A stretch of 64,000 nt of DNA from Turneriella parva DSM 21527 (GCF_000266885.1 NC_018020.1:3472001-3536000), one strand, 5' to 3'. Positions 1 to 9,173 are shown, counted from the first letter of the stretch. Notes: generated from the letters alone by a model not told the origin. A program made the numbers and translations.

Positions 1-171
1 GGCCGATGTGAGTCATGCAAGAAACCAGCACCGTTTAAGCGCGTATCAGATGGGTCACCGTATTTAGAGGTTCATCACCTTATTCGCTTAATAGATGGTG
101 GCGATGACTCAGTCGCAAACGCGACCGCCTTATGCCCAAACTGCCACAGAAGAATGCACTTTGGTCAATGA
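1..171 (+). CDS. HNH endonuclease, C-terminal part
   Basis: The open frame enters from the left edge and ends at TGA 169-171. The 56 visible residues contain a CESC pair, an LEVHH motif and a closing LCPNCHRRMH, which together form the Cys/His core of a small HNH nuclease domain. HNH proteins cut DNA with a single metal ion. The gene sits in the left-most, partial cassette and is followed 16 bases later by R'' of the first attC. The N-terminus is not visible, so whether it is restriction-, phage- or homing-type is unknown. Confidence 0.85.
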   Translation, partial: GRCESCKKPAPFKRVSDGSPYLEVHHLIRLIDGGDDSVANATALCPNCHRRMHFGQ

Positions 172-187
172 ACCGATGCGGCACTGC

Positions 188-412
188 GTACAACAAGATT
201 TACCTGCTGCGCTCGCTGCGGTGCCGTGGCTCCTCGCGTGCTCGGCCTCCGGTGGCCTGAAATGCGTTGACGCCCGCGCTCTATCGAGCTTAATTGGCGG
301 GCGCAACGCAGCCACCTGCGGCACATCGATGGCGCGCCAAGAGCGGCTTCCGTAAGAAGACCGTATTTATTGTGCGGCGCACCATCGACGTCAGGTAAAT
401 CCAACGTTGTGT
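188..412 (+). repeat. attC site 1 (family A)
   Basis: Family A, 225 bp. R'' GTACAAC, R' GTTGTGT. Inner arms AGATTTACC and GGTAAATCC pair. It closes the partial HNH cassette. Confidence 0.88.
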
Positions 413-449
413 GCAATGCCGCAAAAAGTTTTTCAAGAGGATAAGATTT

Positions 450-956
450 GTGATTAAAGATTTTGAACGATACAAGAATATATACGATGAGGTAGCAGAA
501 TATACTTTCATGGATTGGCATGAGCCGCGCTCATTTTTCTCAAAAGAAACTGCACCGAAAATTGGCGAGGTGGGCATATATATTTTCAAAGCCAAAACTC
601 TAAAGCAATTTAACCAGAAATATAATACAAGAATCCATAGCTCGATCTTCTATGTTGGTCGGACTCAACACCTCCAACAACGCATGCGCGGGCATTTCCG
701 CGGTGGGGAGGTTGATTCGGCTCCAGTCGCAAAGAAAATTCTAGAGAAGCTGGAACCAAAATTCGCAGGCAAAACCTATAAGGCGTTGGCGAAAGATAAG
801 ACCTATAAAGCTAAGCTAATCAATCTACAAGCACAGCTAGTTGGGGACATCATGGTTTCTTTTATTGAAGAAACTGATCATCCCAGACAGGCTCTGAAAG
901 AGATATTATTCTCACTACGCTTCGAATCAGATTTCAATGCATGGCATACTCACTAG
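450..956 (+). CDS. GIY-YIG nuclease domain protein
   Basis: This is the single gene of cassette C1. Around residues 35-75 it reads VGIYIF, then SSIFYVGRT, then RMRGHFR, which is the GIY-YIG signature followed by the conserved Arg region. The family (UvrC N-domain, homing and restriction nucleases) nicks DNA. I take the GTG at 450, preceded by AGAGG 9 bases upstream; a further in-frame GTG at 411 would start inside R'. The lysine-rich C-terminal half is unassigned. A stand-alone defence or repair nuclease is plausible. Confidence 0.75.
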   Translation: MIKDFERYKNIYDEVAEYTFMDWHEPRSFFSKETAPKIGEVGIYIFKAKTLKQFNQKYNTRIHSSIFYVGRTQHLQQRMRGHFRGGEVDSAPVAKKILEKLEPKFAGKTYKALAKDKTYKAKLINLQAQLVGDIMVSFIEETDHPRQALKEILFSLRFESDFNAWHTH

Positions 957-965
957 CGGCACTGC

Positions 966-1158
966 ACACAACAAATTTTACAAGCTGCGCCCCTGCGGTG
1001 CCGTGGCTCCTCGGGTGCTCGGGGTTGCGCGGCGAAGATCGTGGATGGCGCACAAGCGGGACGCTTGTTTTGTGCGCCACCACGAGCCGCTGCACCCACA
1101 TTTTGACTTGAAGCGAAGACGCATCAAGTCAAAACGTCTTGTAAAATCCGCGTTGTAT
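966..1158 (+). repeat. attC site 2 (family I, singleton)
   Basis: 193 bp. R'' ACACAAC, R' GTTGTAT. Arms ATTTTACAAGC and CTTGTAAAAT. The centre differs from all other sites. C1 ends match: start GTTGTGTGCAATGCCGC, end GCGGCACTGCACACAAC. Confidence 0.85.
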
Positions 1159-1205
1159 GCAATGTGCGAATTTTTTGTTCTTAAAGCTTTAATAAGGGGC
1201 AGCAA

Positions 1206-2036
1206 ATGAATTCAATTCTAGGATCAGCTTTAATCGGCGGCGTTGCAGGATTTATAGGTTTCTTCCTCGCATCACGGATACTCGGTACGCAGCGTAAGAA
1301 AGCTGCGCAGATAGTAGGCCTTATACTTATGTCCGTTTTCACTGCATTGGGAAACGCTTTTATTCTACCAACCTTCAAAGGACAGGATATTAAAGCACAA
1401 TTAAAGCCTTACCTAGAGGATGAAATGACACGTCCCATGGTGGATGCGATTAGAGAATTTGATCCGCCAACTTATGAAGCATTCTTAGATGAAATGACTA
1501 AGATCATTCAAGCGTACCCAAATGGACCGCAAGAAAAGGTAGATTTGCTGGGTAGATCAGCCGGAGCCAGATTATCCGCAAAATACTATCGAGCCGCATC
1601 AGACGATGCACTTCTTGCACATTTATCCAACACTATACGGACAATTAGAAAGCTAAGTGATGTTTCACCAAATAACGGCGTTCGGCTAATTTTTCCGGAA
1701 ACATTCGGCTCAGTGCAGTATACCTCTCTTCCACCAGAGCAAAAAGAAATCATGAAACAATTTATGAGCACCGTACGCGAATTGGTTAGATCATCGATGG
1801 TCAATCCAACCAATAAAGAACATTCCTTTGGCTCATACTACCTTGAAACGTATCGAACCGCATATTTACGCGCCCATCCCGAGCTCGTTCGTCAGTTTTC
1901 TAATCTCAACTCACTTAAAACAGAACCCGAGCAAAGGGACTTCTTGAACAATTTTTCACTCTTTCTGGAGGGGATGCTGAAACTCCCCAAGAAGCAGGCA
2001 GCCGATATGCAAAGATCCATGGGAAGCTCGCAATAA
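1206..2036 (+). CDS. Membrane-anchored protein of unknown function
   Basis: Single gene of C2, 276 aa. Two N-terminal hydrophobic segments (about residues 6-24 and 35-55, separated by a basic TQRKK loop) are followed by a ~210-residue soluble, charged, probably helical domain. ATG 1206 has AGGGG upstream at good spacing. I recognise no family. The stop lies 16 bases before R''. Confidence 0.7.
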   Translation: MNSILGSALIGGVAGFIGFFLASRILGTQRKKAAQIVGLILMSVFTALGNAFILPTFKGQDIKAQLKPYLEDEMTRPMVDAIREFDPPTYEAFLDEMTKIIQAYPNGPQEKVDLLGRSAGARLSAKYYRAASDDALLAHLSNTIRTIRKLSDVSPNNGVRLIFPETFGSVQYTSLPPEQKEIMKQFMSTVRELVRSSMVNPTNKEHSFGSYYLETYRTAYLRAHPELVRQFSNLNSLKTEPEQRDFLNNFSLFLEGMLKLPKKQAADMQRSMGSSQ

Positions 2037-2052
2037 GCGCCACGCACACTGC

Positions 2053-2271
2053 ATACAACAAGATTTACGAGCTGCGCTCCCTGCGGTGCCGTAGCTCCTC
2101 GGGTGCTCGGCCCTACGTGCCAAAGATGCCCTGCGCCCGCCGGCCTGTGGGCCTGCATTGGCGGGCTCGGGCAGGCACTTCGGGCAAATTTTGGCGGCTA
2201 AATATGCTCTTACCGTAATAAATAATTGACATAGTGCGCCGCCAAAACTTCTCGTAAATCCAACGTTGTGC
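2053..2271 (+). repeat. attC site 3 (family B)
   Basis: 219 bp. R'' ATACAAC, R' GTTGTGC. C2 ends match: start GTTGTATGCAATGTGCG, end CGCACACTGCATACAAC. Confidence 0.88.
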
Positions 2272-2368
2272 GCAATAGGCTTACAATTTACTTGACGCCG
2301 TCTTTAAGCTTGTGCTTTCTATAGGCGCGTAAATCAGTTTACAGAATTAAGAATGAGGGGACTACAAG

Positions 2369-2911
2369 ATGAAGATACGAATTGCTTTATTGTTTACTCT
2401 AACATGCTTAAGCCTCGCGAGATGCGGAAGCTATCAAGTCAAGAAGGATGCGTTTCAAGAAAAACAGCCAATTGTATTGTCAGACAAAATGGGGTATATT
2501 GCTTTCAGTTATTTAGGCCCCACTTCAGGCGATCCTGGACGCTGGTTAGCACATAACACAGACAAGAACGAGAAAATCTCTATGTATTTTTCGACAGAAC
2601 TAGAGCCTCAATTAGCCCTGTTTGAAGTACAACCAGGAAACTATTCGGCAATAGGCTTATCCGGTGGGCGTCAGTTGGACTTTGAGAACCCACCTGTTTA
2701 CGCAAAATTAAAGAACAAATGGAACGTTTGTGCGGGTTGTATCGCATACATCGGCCAAATCAATTATTCTTTCGTCTCAATGCCTAGGCAAAGCACAGTC
2801 TACTACAAGATTAATAATGAATTTGATACAGATAGCAAGGAGTTGCTTAAGAGATTTCCTGAAATCAGCAGAGAAAGACTGGTTAATGGGCTTAAGAATC
2901 CTTTAAAATAG
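2369..2911 (+). CDS. Putative lipoprotein, unknown function
   Basis: Single gene of C3, 180 aa. A basic start, a hydrophobic stretch and LARC at residues 16-19 form a loose spirochaete-type lipobox, so export and lipidation at Cys19 are likely. The mature part holds one CAGC pair near residue 125 and no recognised domain. ATG 2369 has GAGGGG 8 bases upstream. Confidence 0.72.
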   Translation: MKIRIALLFTLTCLSLARCGSYQVKKDAFQEKQPIVLSDKMGYIAFSYLGPTSGDPGRWLAHNTDKNEKISMYFSTELEPQLALFEVQPGNYSAIGLSGGRQLDFENPPVYAKLKNKWNVCAGCIAYIGQINYSFVSMPRQSTVYYKINNEFDTDSKELLKRFPEISRERLVNGLKNPLK

Positions 2912-2930
2912 CACATGCTCAGCCTACTGC

Positions 2931-3155
2931 GCACAACAAGATTTACCTGCTGCGCTCGCTGCGGTGCCGTGGCTCCTCGCGTGCTCGGCCTCCGGTGGCC
3001 TGAAATGCGTTGACGCCCGCGCTCTGTCGAGCTTAATTGGCGGGCGCAACGCAGCCACCTACGGCACATCGATGGTGCGCCAAGAGCGGCTTCACTAAGA
3101 AGACGGCATTTATTGTGCGGCGCACCATCGCCGTCAGGTAAATCCACCGTTAGCT
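2931..3155 (+). repeat. attC site 4 (family A)
   Basis: 225 bp. R'' GCACAAC, R' GTTAGCT. C3 ends: start GTTGTGCGCAATAGGC, end GCCTACTGCGCACAAC. Confidence 0.88.
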
Positions 3156-3177
3156 GCCATACCGCAAAACTAAACTC

Positions 3178-3903
3178 ATGCCACTGACCATAGCACATCC
3201 TGCAATAATTTTACCAGTGCTGCGATATAGCCGAAATGCAGCATTTGTTACGGGGCTCTTTATTGGCTGTCTAACACCAGATTTTGAATATTTTCTGCGC
3301 GCACAACTTACGAGTACAATCAGCCATACCGTTTTGGGGCAATTTATTTTTTGCCTGCCGATTGGTATTATTTTGACCATTTTGTGGCAAGTTGTAATTA
3401 AAAAACCACTGTTGGCCAACATGCCTCAATGGTTTCGCATACGTTTGGGTTCAGTATATAGTTCGGAAGTAAAAGGGTTTAATCAATGGCTTTTTTGCTG
3501 CCTTGGGTTAGTTTTTGGCAGCTTTTCTCACATAATATGGGATAGCTTTACTCATGAATCTGGGTATTTCGTTAAATTGATGCCATTGCTGAGTAATTCC
3601 CAACTGGGCAGTATCCCGCTATATAAGTTTGCGCAACATTTCTCAACGGCGATAGGTTTGGTGGCGCTTGGTCTGTACTTATTTTGGCTGCAACCAACCC
3701 CTGAGGTGCCCGCAGAAGCAACACCCTGGAAATATTGGTTCCCGTTAGCGTTTTTCTTTATTACTACCTTTTCGCTTTTATGGTGCTTTATCCCGGATCA
3801 AGGGCATAGGCATTCAATAGGCAACAAGATAGTCTGGTTACATACTGCAGGCTTAATAAGCCTCGTACTCGCAGGCATTCCCCGCATGCGGTACGGCAGC
3901 TAA
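3178..3903 (+). CDS. DUF4184 family membrane protein
   Basis: Single gene of C4, 241 aa. The N-terminus MPLTIAHPAIILP, followed by FVTGLFIGCLTPDFEYFLR, is typical of DUF4184 (metal-dependent-hydrolase-like membrane proteins): an early His, then a PDFEY acidic motif, then SHIIWDSFTHE near residue 120. About six hydrophobic segments follow. The stop codon TAA lies inside R'' (AGCTAAC), and the last residues RMRYGS are coded by the cassette's terminal inverted repeat. The family's role is unknown. Confidence 0.85.
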   Translation: MPLTIAHPAIILPVLRYSRNAAFVTGLFIGCLTPDFEYFLRAQLTSTISHTVLGQFIFCLPIGIILTILWQVVIKKPLLANMPQWFRIRLGSVYSSEVKGFNQWLFCCLGLVFGSFSHIIWDSFTHESGYFVKLMPLLSNSQLGSIPLYKFAQHFSTAIGLVALGLYLFWLQPTPEVPAEATPWKYWFPLAFFFITTFSLLWCFIPDQGHRHSIGNKIVWLHTAGLISLVLAGIPRMRYGS

Positions 3904-4121
3904 CAAGATTTACCTGCTGCGCTCGCTGCGGTGCCGTGGCTCCTCGCGTGCTCGGCCTCCGGTGGCCTGAAATGCGTTGACGCCCGCGCTCTATCGAGCT
4001 TTATTGGCGGGCGCAACGCAGCCACCTGCGGCACATCGATGGCGCGCCAAGAGCGGCTCTGTAAGAAGACTGCATTTATTGTGCGGCGCACCATCGACGT
4101 CAGGTAAATCCACCGTTGTCT
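3898..4121 (+). repeat. attC site 5 (family A)
   Basis: 224 bp. R'' AGCTAAC, R' GTTGTCT. C4 ends: start GTTAGCTGCCATACCGC, end GCGGTACGGCAGCTAAC. Confidence 0.88.
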
Positions 4122-4203
4122 GAAATCGTCGCCAAATTATTTGTTCTGAAAAGAGCTTAGGTTTGAGTATAATACACTTTAACGAAATGACCGATAATTG
4201 ATC

Positions 4204-4932
4204 ATGGAAATATATGCGCTGAGCAAATCTCCAAAAGCTACGCAGCCAGTTGGCAATACCAAGAATGCTGTCAGTAGACCATCAAACTTTAATAAGCCCG
4301 ATGAAGCTAAAATTTCCGTAACAGCCCAGATGAAAGCCCGGCTTCGGCAGATTCAACAATCGCAGGAAAATCTTGCATCAGGCATTACTATGTTGAACGT
4401 AGCTGACGGTTATCTTGCCGAAATGCAAGGTATTACAGAGCGATTGAAAGTACTTGCGTTGAAAGCCACTAATGGTACAGATAGCGCCTTTGATAGGCAG
4501 ATGGCACAAGTTACAGTATCCAGTCTAATCGATGAATTGGATCGGGTAGCTAAAGACTCATCGTATAAGCATATGCGTCTTTTCCTGGGCGACTATGCAA
4601 GAACAAGCAAAACAGCCTCTATGTGGTTTCAAATTGATATGACCCCGAATTCCCGCCATCGAATTTTCCTTGCTACGATGACATCTAGCGCCATGCGCCT
4701 CAGTGAAGCTGGGGCCAAAATATCAATTTCCACTGCTCTACAAGGCTCAGATGCCATTGGTGTGTTCAATGATGCTTTGGAACGAGTCAAAAAACAGCGG
4801 GCAGACATATCTGCAGATGCGGAAAAATTTGAATTCGCTATGACGGGCCTCGATAAAGAAGCTCAAGCGCTTAAGCAGGGTATAGAATCTATAGAAACCA
4901 GAAGAAATACTCATAAAAAAGTGGCTCCCTAG
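4204..4932 (+). CDS. Flagellin-domain protein, cassette-borne
   Basis: Single gene of C5, 242 aa. Residues about 55-125 follow the flagellin N-domain pattern: SGITMLNVADGYLAEMQGI, then LKVLALKATNGT, DRQMAQ, LIDELDRVAKDSSYKHMRL. The last ~60 residues (ALERVKKQRADI, then FEFAMTGLDKEA) match the flagellin C-domain helix. The variable middle is short. Flagellins polymerise into the filament, which is periplasmic in spirochaetes. A TATAAT lies at 4168-4173 without a clear -35. Start is ATG 4204; TTG 4198 is also open. It could be a minor filament or filament-capping variant. Confidence 0.75.
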   Translation: MEIYALSKSPKATQPVGNTKNAVSRPSNFNKPDEAKISVTAQMKARLRQIQQSQENLASGITMLNVADGYLAEMQGITERLKVLALKATNGTDSAFDRQMAQVTVSSLIDELDRVAKDSSYKHMRLFLGDYARTSKTASMWFQIDMTPNSRHRIFLATMTSSAMRLSEAGAKISISTALQGSDAIGVFNDALERVKKQRADISADAEKFEFAMTGLDKEAQALKQGIESIETRRNTHKKVAP

Positions 4933-4943
4933 GCGACGACGTC

Positions 4944-5168
4944 AGACAACAAGATTTACCTGCTGCGCTCGCTGCGGTGCCGTAGCTCCTCGCGTGCTCG
5001 GCCTCCGGTGGCCTGAAATGCGTTGACGCCCGCGCTCTATCGAGCTTTATTGGCGGGCGCAACGCAGCCACCTGCGGCACATCGATGGCGCGCCAAGAGC
5101 GGCTTCGCTAAGAAGACTGCATTTATTGTGCGGCGCACCATCGACGTCAGGTAAATCCAACGTTGGCT
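4944..5168 (+). repeat. attC site 6 (family A)
   Basis: 225 bp. R'' AGACAAC, R' GTTGGCT. C5 ends: start GTTGTCTGAAATCGTCGCC, end GGCGACGACGTCAGACAAC. Confidence 0.88.
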
Positions 5169-5185
5169 GACATAAGCTAGAAAAT

Positions 5186-6013
5186 ATGATTCCGAAAAGA
5201 CTAATTTCAAGATGCAGAACGTTGTACGCTAACAATCGTCTCGGTCTTTTACGCGAATTTGAAGGGTTTGACGCCCTTAAGCAGAAGAAAGCGATTTTCC
5301 TCGAAATTTTCAAAACGAAACAACTACCCGCAGTAGAAATAAAGTTTCTGCATTGCGACGACCTCTTGGAAGTCCTGAAAGACCGGAAGCTAAGAATTCG
5401 GAGTTATCATTGTGTAGGCGACTTATCCTGGGAAATTCGTGTTGCTATTAATCCGCGAATTAAGAATGGCCTAGATTGGGATGAAAAGTTAGGTGCCAAG
5501 TTTGGCGTCGTCCCTATACTCAAGTACGTTATCAATCATTATGTGGGCTGCTATTCAAGCTGGTGCTATACCATGGCGTTTGATCGGAAAACCAAGATAT
5601 TTGAATTTTCCCCCATAAAGCTACCGAAGCAATACAGCCGCTTAAAAAGCGATTTTGATACTGCACTCAATAGGCTAGGTTTTGTTTCGGTAGACAAGCG
5701 TGATTTTGATACGAGAATCTCAAATGTCACAACAGATACAATCCATAAGGGGCCGGTAAAGTTTTTTGATCTAGTTTTTACGGATATTTACGGTCACGAG
5801 TTTGAGAAAAGTCGGTTTACCACCAAGCCTATTAAGATTGACTCAACCTTCAGAGAATTCACGGGGACGAAAAACAACTTTTACGAGGAATCAATTACCC
5901 TTAATAATGGTGATGAAATATTTCTCATTAAAGAATTCGGGAAAAAGGCTCGCCTTACTTTGACCTACAAAAATGACAAGGGCAAGAAGCACAAGAGGGT
6001 ATTTAAACTATAG
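5186..6013 (+). CDS. Hypothetical protein
   Basis: Single gene of C6, 275 aa, soluble, basic, with no signal peptide or membrane segment. A central YHCVGDLSW ... GCYSSWCY region is rich in Cys and aromatics; the C-terminal ~90 residues look beta-rich. No family recognised. It starts 24 bases after the crossover, so translation probably depends on a cassette-internal or upstream promoter. Confidence 0.65.
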   Translation: MIPKRLISRCRTLYANNRLGLLREFEGFDALKQKKAIFLEIFKTKQLPAVEIKFLHCDDLLEVLKDRKLRIRSYHCVGDLSWEIRVAINPRIKNGLDWDEKLGAKFGVVPILKYVINHYVGCYSSWCYTMAFDRKTKIFEFSPIKLPKQYSRLKSDFDTALNRLGFVSVDKRDFDTRISNVTTDTIHKGPVKFFDLVFTDIYGHEFEKSRFTTKPIKIDSTFREFTGTKNNFYEESITLNNGDEIFLIKEFGKKARLTLTYKNDKGKKHKRVFKL

Positions 6014-6021
6014 CTTACGTC

Positions 6022-6247
6022 AGCCAACAAGATTTACCTGCTGCGCTCGCTGCGGTGCCGTAGCTCCTCGCGTGCTCGGCCTCCGGTGGCCTGAAATGCG
6101 TTGACGCCCGCGCTCTATCGAGCTTAATTGGCGGGCGCAACGCAGCCACCTGCGGCACATCGATGGCGCGCCAATATGCGGCTTTCGAAAGAAGACTGCA
6201 TTCATTGTGCGGCGCACCATCGACGTCAGGTAAATCCAACGTTGTGT
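6022..6247 (+). repeat. attC site 7 (family A)
   Basis: 226 bp. R'' AGCCAAC, R' GTTGTGT. C6 ends: start GTTGGCTGACATAAGCTA, end TAGCTTACGTCAGCCAAC. Confidence 0.88.
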
Positions 6248-6255
6248 GAAATCGC

Positions 6256-7044
6256 ATGAAGACAAATTGTAACAAACTTCTTATCGCTCTTGTTTTGGTT
6301 ATTCCCATTTTTACCGCTCCGCCAAAGAGTTCAATTAAATGGGTTGAGCCCAAACAAGGTATAAAACTATTCCGACTTCCGCGCGCTGATTCGCAAATAA
6401 TCGCGACCGTACCATATCAGGCTCAGATACAAATACTTTTCCGAAACGATGAAATGGTAGAAATTCAAAAACGCCGGGGTCACTGGGCAGTTATTAAATG
6501 GCATGATTTTGTCGGCTGGACATTTGATGAAGATCTTGTTTGGGGCAGCTACATAGACACAAAGACAGTTGAGATTAAAGAGCTAATCTGGCAACGTTGT
6601 TCTGTAGGCCAGGCACCTGATGAGTATTGCACCGGTCAGGCTTCGGGCATATCATTAGAGTTCGAGGCGAGCGATTTTAAAGGTGAAAAGCTCATAAAGG
6701 GCCCATTCATAGAAGCCTGCGAAGCCTTAAATAAACAGTCTTTCGCAGGTAGGAAAAATTGGCGGCTGCCCACAGCCTTAGAGCTCAAGACGTTGGTCAG
6801 GTGCACGGCGGGTCCCCAAACGCTTTTGAAAAACTTCAAACAATGTAACAAAGGCTCAGTCTATCCAACGATAGATGCCACGATATTCCCGAATACAAGC
6901 CCGAACATGTACGTAACGTCTGATCGTTCACCCGCCCCGTACCGAGATACAGTCTTTTCGGTGCATTTCGAAGTGGGCAGTACGGCCTCCAGCTATTCAA
7001 ACTATGCCATGCTGGGCTTAGTTCGGTGTGTCTCAGAAAAGTAA
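6256..7044 (+). CDS. Secreted SH3b + DUF1566-like protein
   Basis: Single gene of C7, 262 aa. A signal peptide (about residues 1-21, LLIALVLVIPIFTA) is followed by a bacterial SH3-like domain (about 30-95, ending in HFVGW-type residues) and a DUF1566-like C-domain with the hallmark NWRLPTALELKTLV near residue 175 and the closing GLVRCV. The start codon is part of the cassette's terminal repeat (GTTGTGTGAAATCGC then ATG). DUF1566 modules are common in spirochaete and deltaproteobacterial exported proteins; molecular role unknown. Confidence 0.8.
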   Translation: MKTNCNKLLIALVLVIPIFTAPPKSSIKWVEPKQGIKLFRLPRADSQIIATVPYQAQIQILFRNDEMVEIQKRRGHWAVIKWHDFVGWTFDEDLVWGSYIDTKTVEIKELIWQRCSVGQAPDEYCTGQASGISLEFEASDFKGEKLIKGPFIEACEALNKQSFAGRKNWRLPTALELKTLVRCTAGPQTLLKNFKQCNKGSVYPTIDATIFPNTSPNMYVTSDRSPAPYRDTVFSVHFEVGSTASSYSNYAMLGLVRCVSEK

Positions 7045-7065
7045 TAGACCTGAACATGCGACTTC

Positions 7066-7290
7066 ACACAACAAGATTTACCTGCTGCGCTCGCTGCGGT
7101 GCCGTAGCTCCTCGCGTGCTCGGCCTCCGGTGGCCTGAAATGCGTTGACGCCCGCGCTCTATCGAGCTTTATTGGCGGGCGCAACGCAGCCACCTGCGGC
7201 ACATCGATGGCGCGCCAAGAGCGGCTTCGCTAAGAAGACTGCATTTATTGTGCGGCGCACCATCGACGTCAGGTAAATCCACCGTTGGGC
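7066..7290 (+). repeat. attC site 8 (family A)
   Basis: 225 bp. R'' ACACAAC, R' GTTGGGC. C7 ends: start GTTGTGTGAAATCGCATG, end CATGCGACTTCACACAAC. Confidence 0.88.
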
Positions 7291-7319
7291 GCCATATTTT
7301 GAAATATTTTTTTAAAATC

Positions 7320-7337
7320 CTCGCCATCCTTGGCGAG
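7320..7337 (+). repeat. TCC-loop hairpin 1
   Basis: CTCGCC-atcctt-GGCGAG, near the start of C8. Bottom-strand loop AAGGAT. Confidence 0.7.
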
Positions 7338-7364
7338 CCATAAATCAAGGTCTGGTATTAGCTT

Positions 7365-8015
7365 ATGAATAACTGGATTTCAATCGCGATCTCGCTAGTT
7401 GCGGTCACCATATCATTGGTCACTGCTTGGTTAACATTCTTCCGAAGGGGACGGCTCCGGATGACTCAGCCTACCGTGATTTATCTTGGGCCTGACGGAA
7501 AAGCAGATGCGAAAGGAGATAACAAGATTTTTCTCAGAACGCTCCTTTATGCAACAGCTAAACGTGGATTGGTGGTGGAGAGCATGCATATTGCTCTGGA
7601 ACGCGGCGAATCAAAGCAAAATTTTTCCATTTGGGTGTATGGTGAGCAGCAGATGTATCGAGGCAGCGGTCTCTACGTAAATGACACAGGTCTGACCTAT
7701 AATCATCATTTTTTACTTCCGCGAGATAGCTCAGATTTTCAATTCAGCGAGGGTGAACACCGACTTCGTGTATTTGCCAAGATCGTTGATCAAAATAGCG
7801 TCATTGAACTCTTCAATACACGATTCACCGTGACCAAGACTCAGGCTGAACAGATCAGGGCTGGCAACTCTGGTTTGTATTTCGACTGGGGGCCTGATAG
7901 CCAGCAGTATCATAGCCACTTGGAACCGAAGCCAGAACCTGACATTACCGACATGTTTACCAACCTGATTAAAGAAGGCGTTGGCAAGAAAAAGAGAAAG
8001 AAATTAACATTGTGA
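7365..8015 (+). CDS. Single-pass membrane protein, unknown function
   Basis: Single gene of C8, 216 aa. One N-terminal membrane helix (about residues 5-26) is followed by basic FFRRGRLR, predicting N-out/C-in topology or an uncleaved anchor. The rest is a soluble beta-rich domain and a lysine-rich tail (KKKRKK). No family recognised. Confidence 0.7.
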   Translation: MNNWISIAISLVAVTISLVTAWLTFFRRGRLRMTQPTVIYLGPDGKADAKGDNKIFLRTLLYATAKRGLVVESMHIALERGESKQNFSIWVYGEQQMYRGSGLYVNDTGLTYNHHFLLPRDSSDFQFSEGEHRLRVFAKIVDQNSVIELFNTRFTVTKTQAEQIRAGNSGLYFDWGPDSQQYHSHLEPKPEPDITDMFTNLIKEGVGKKKRKKLTL

Positions 8016-8020
8016 AAGCT

Positions 8021-8048
8021 CAGAAAAGCGCATCCTTGTGCTTTTCTG
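8021..8048 (+). repeat. TCC-loop hairpin 2
   Basis: CAGAAAAGC arms around gc-atcctt-gt, 6 bases after the C8 stop codon. It could act as a terminator, though no T-run follows. Bottom-strand loop AAGGAT. Confidence 0.7.
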
Positions 8049-8070
8049 CTTTATCGCTACAAAATACGGC

Positions 8071-8266
8071 GCCCAACAAGTTTTACCTGCTGCGCTCGCT
8101 GCGGTGCCGTAGCTCCTCGCGTGCTCGGCCACTCCGCGCCAAAGATGCCCTGCGCCCGCCGGCCTGTGGGCCTGCATTGGCGGGCTCGGGCAGGCGCTCC
8201 GGGCACATTTTGGCTTGCGGCGAAGACGCCTCCAGCCAAAACGTCAAGGTAAAACCAACGTTGTCT
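8071..8266 (+). repeat. attC site 9 (family C)
   Basis: 196 bp. R'' GCCCAAC, R' GTTGTCT. C8 ends: start GTTGGGCGCCATATTTTG, end AAAATACGGCGCCCAAC. Confidence 0.88.
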
Positions 8267-8345
8267 GAAATTCCCGACGCCCCTGAGGCTATGACTTTAA
8301 ATTGACGCGCGTCCGCGCGATACATATATTCACCCATATCAAGGT

Positions 8346-8618
8346 ATGGAATTTGAATGGGATGATGCGAAGAGTGAATCAAATACAGATAAACACGGGT
8401 TATCCTTTGAAGAAGCTCAATACGCATTCAACGACCCAAAGCGCGTTATTGCCATTGACCATAAACACAGCACGAAGGCTGAGAAAAGGTACTTTTGCTA
8501 TGGAAAGATAGCTGGTAGGGTTGTAACAGTGAGATTCACATTCAGAGGTGAGAAAATCAGAATATTTGGTGCAGGATACTGGAGGGAAGGCAATGCGAAA
8601 TATAAGAGGAAAAGCTAA
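8346..8618 (+). CDS. brnT: BrnT family toxin
   Basis: First gene of C9, 90 aa. The start MEFEWDDAKSESNTDKHGLSF is diagnostic of BrnT (DUF497), a RelE-fold ribonuclease toxin that inhibits translation. The closing residues GKIAGRVVTVRFTF and IRIFGAGYW also match. The antitoxin gene follows with a 26-base overlap, the usual toxin-first BrnTA order. Confidence 0.88.
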   Translation: MEFEWDDAKSESNTDKHGLSFEEAQYAFNDPKRVIAIDHKHSTKAEKRYFCYGKIAGRVVTVRFTFRGEKIRIFGAGYWREGNAKYKRKS

Positions 8619-8856
8619 ATATACGGGCGCCCCAAAAGATATGGCGGATGCTATCAATTCTTCGGAGATAGTTGAAGACTTCTTGCCTAAGCCCGAAGAC
8701 TTGGTTTTCAAGAAAAAAACAGTAAAAGTTACCATGAATCTCAGCAAAGATAGTGTAGACTTTTTTAAGGTACGAAGTCGAAAGCTTGGCGTGCCATACC
8801 AAAAGATGATAAATAGCCTCGTAGATAAATACGTGGAACGTTATGGCCGAGCGTAG
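8593..8856 (+). CDS. brnA: BrnA-like antitoxin
   Basis: Second gene of C9, 87 aa. The C-terminal half (TVKVTMNLSKDSVDFFKVRSR then MINSLVDKYVERY) has the ribbon-helix-helix pattern of BrnA antitoxins, which neutralise BrnT and repress the operon. ATG 8593 has GGAGGGAAGG just upstream, inside brnT. An in-frame upstream GTG at 8548 is less likely. Confidence 0.83.
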   Translation: MRNIRGKAKYTGAPKDMADAINSSEIVEDFLPKPEDLVFKKKTVKVTMNLSKDSVDFFKVRSRKLGVPYQKMINSLVDKYVERYGRA

Positions 8857-8871
8857 GGCGTCGGGAACTTC

Positions 8872-9087
8872 AGACAACAAATTTTACGCGCTGCGCCGCT
8901 GCGGTGCCGTAGCTCCTCGCGTGCTCGGGTCTCCGCGGCATAGATCGCGGACGACGCGCACACCGGGAGGTGTGTTTTCGCGCGTCGCCGCGAGCCGCTA
9001 CGACCACATTTTTTGACGCAAATCGGCTTTACAATTTGAATAAATGACACAAGCGTCAAAAAACGTCAGCGTAAAATCCACGTTGTG
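8872..9087 (+). repeat. attC site 10 (family D)
   Basis: 216 bp. R'' AGACAAC, R' GTTGTGC. C9 ends: start GTTGTCTGAAATTCCCGACG, end CGTCGGGAACTTCAGACAAC. Confidence 0.88.
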
Positions 9088-9123
9088 CGAAAAATCTGCA
9101 AAAATTTTACCTTACTTTTTCAT

Positions 9124-9140
9124 GCCGACGTCCTGTCGGC
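9124..9140 (+). repeat. TCC-loop hairpin 3
   Basis: GCCGAC-gtcct-GTCGGC, near the start of C10. Confidence 0.65.
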
Positions 9141-9173
9141 ACGGCTTCCGATGACCAAGCAGGCGAATTCAAG

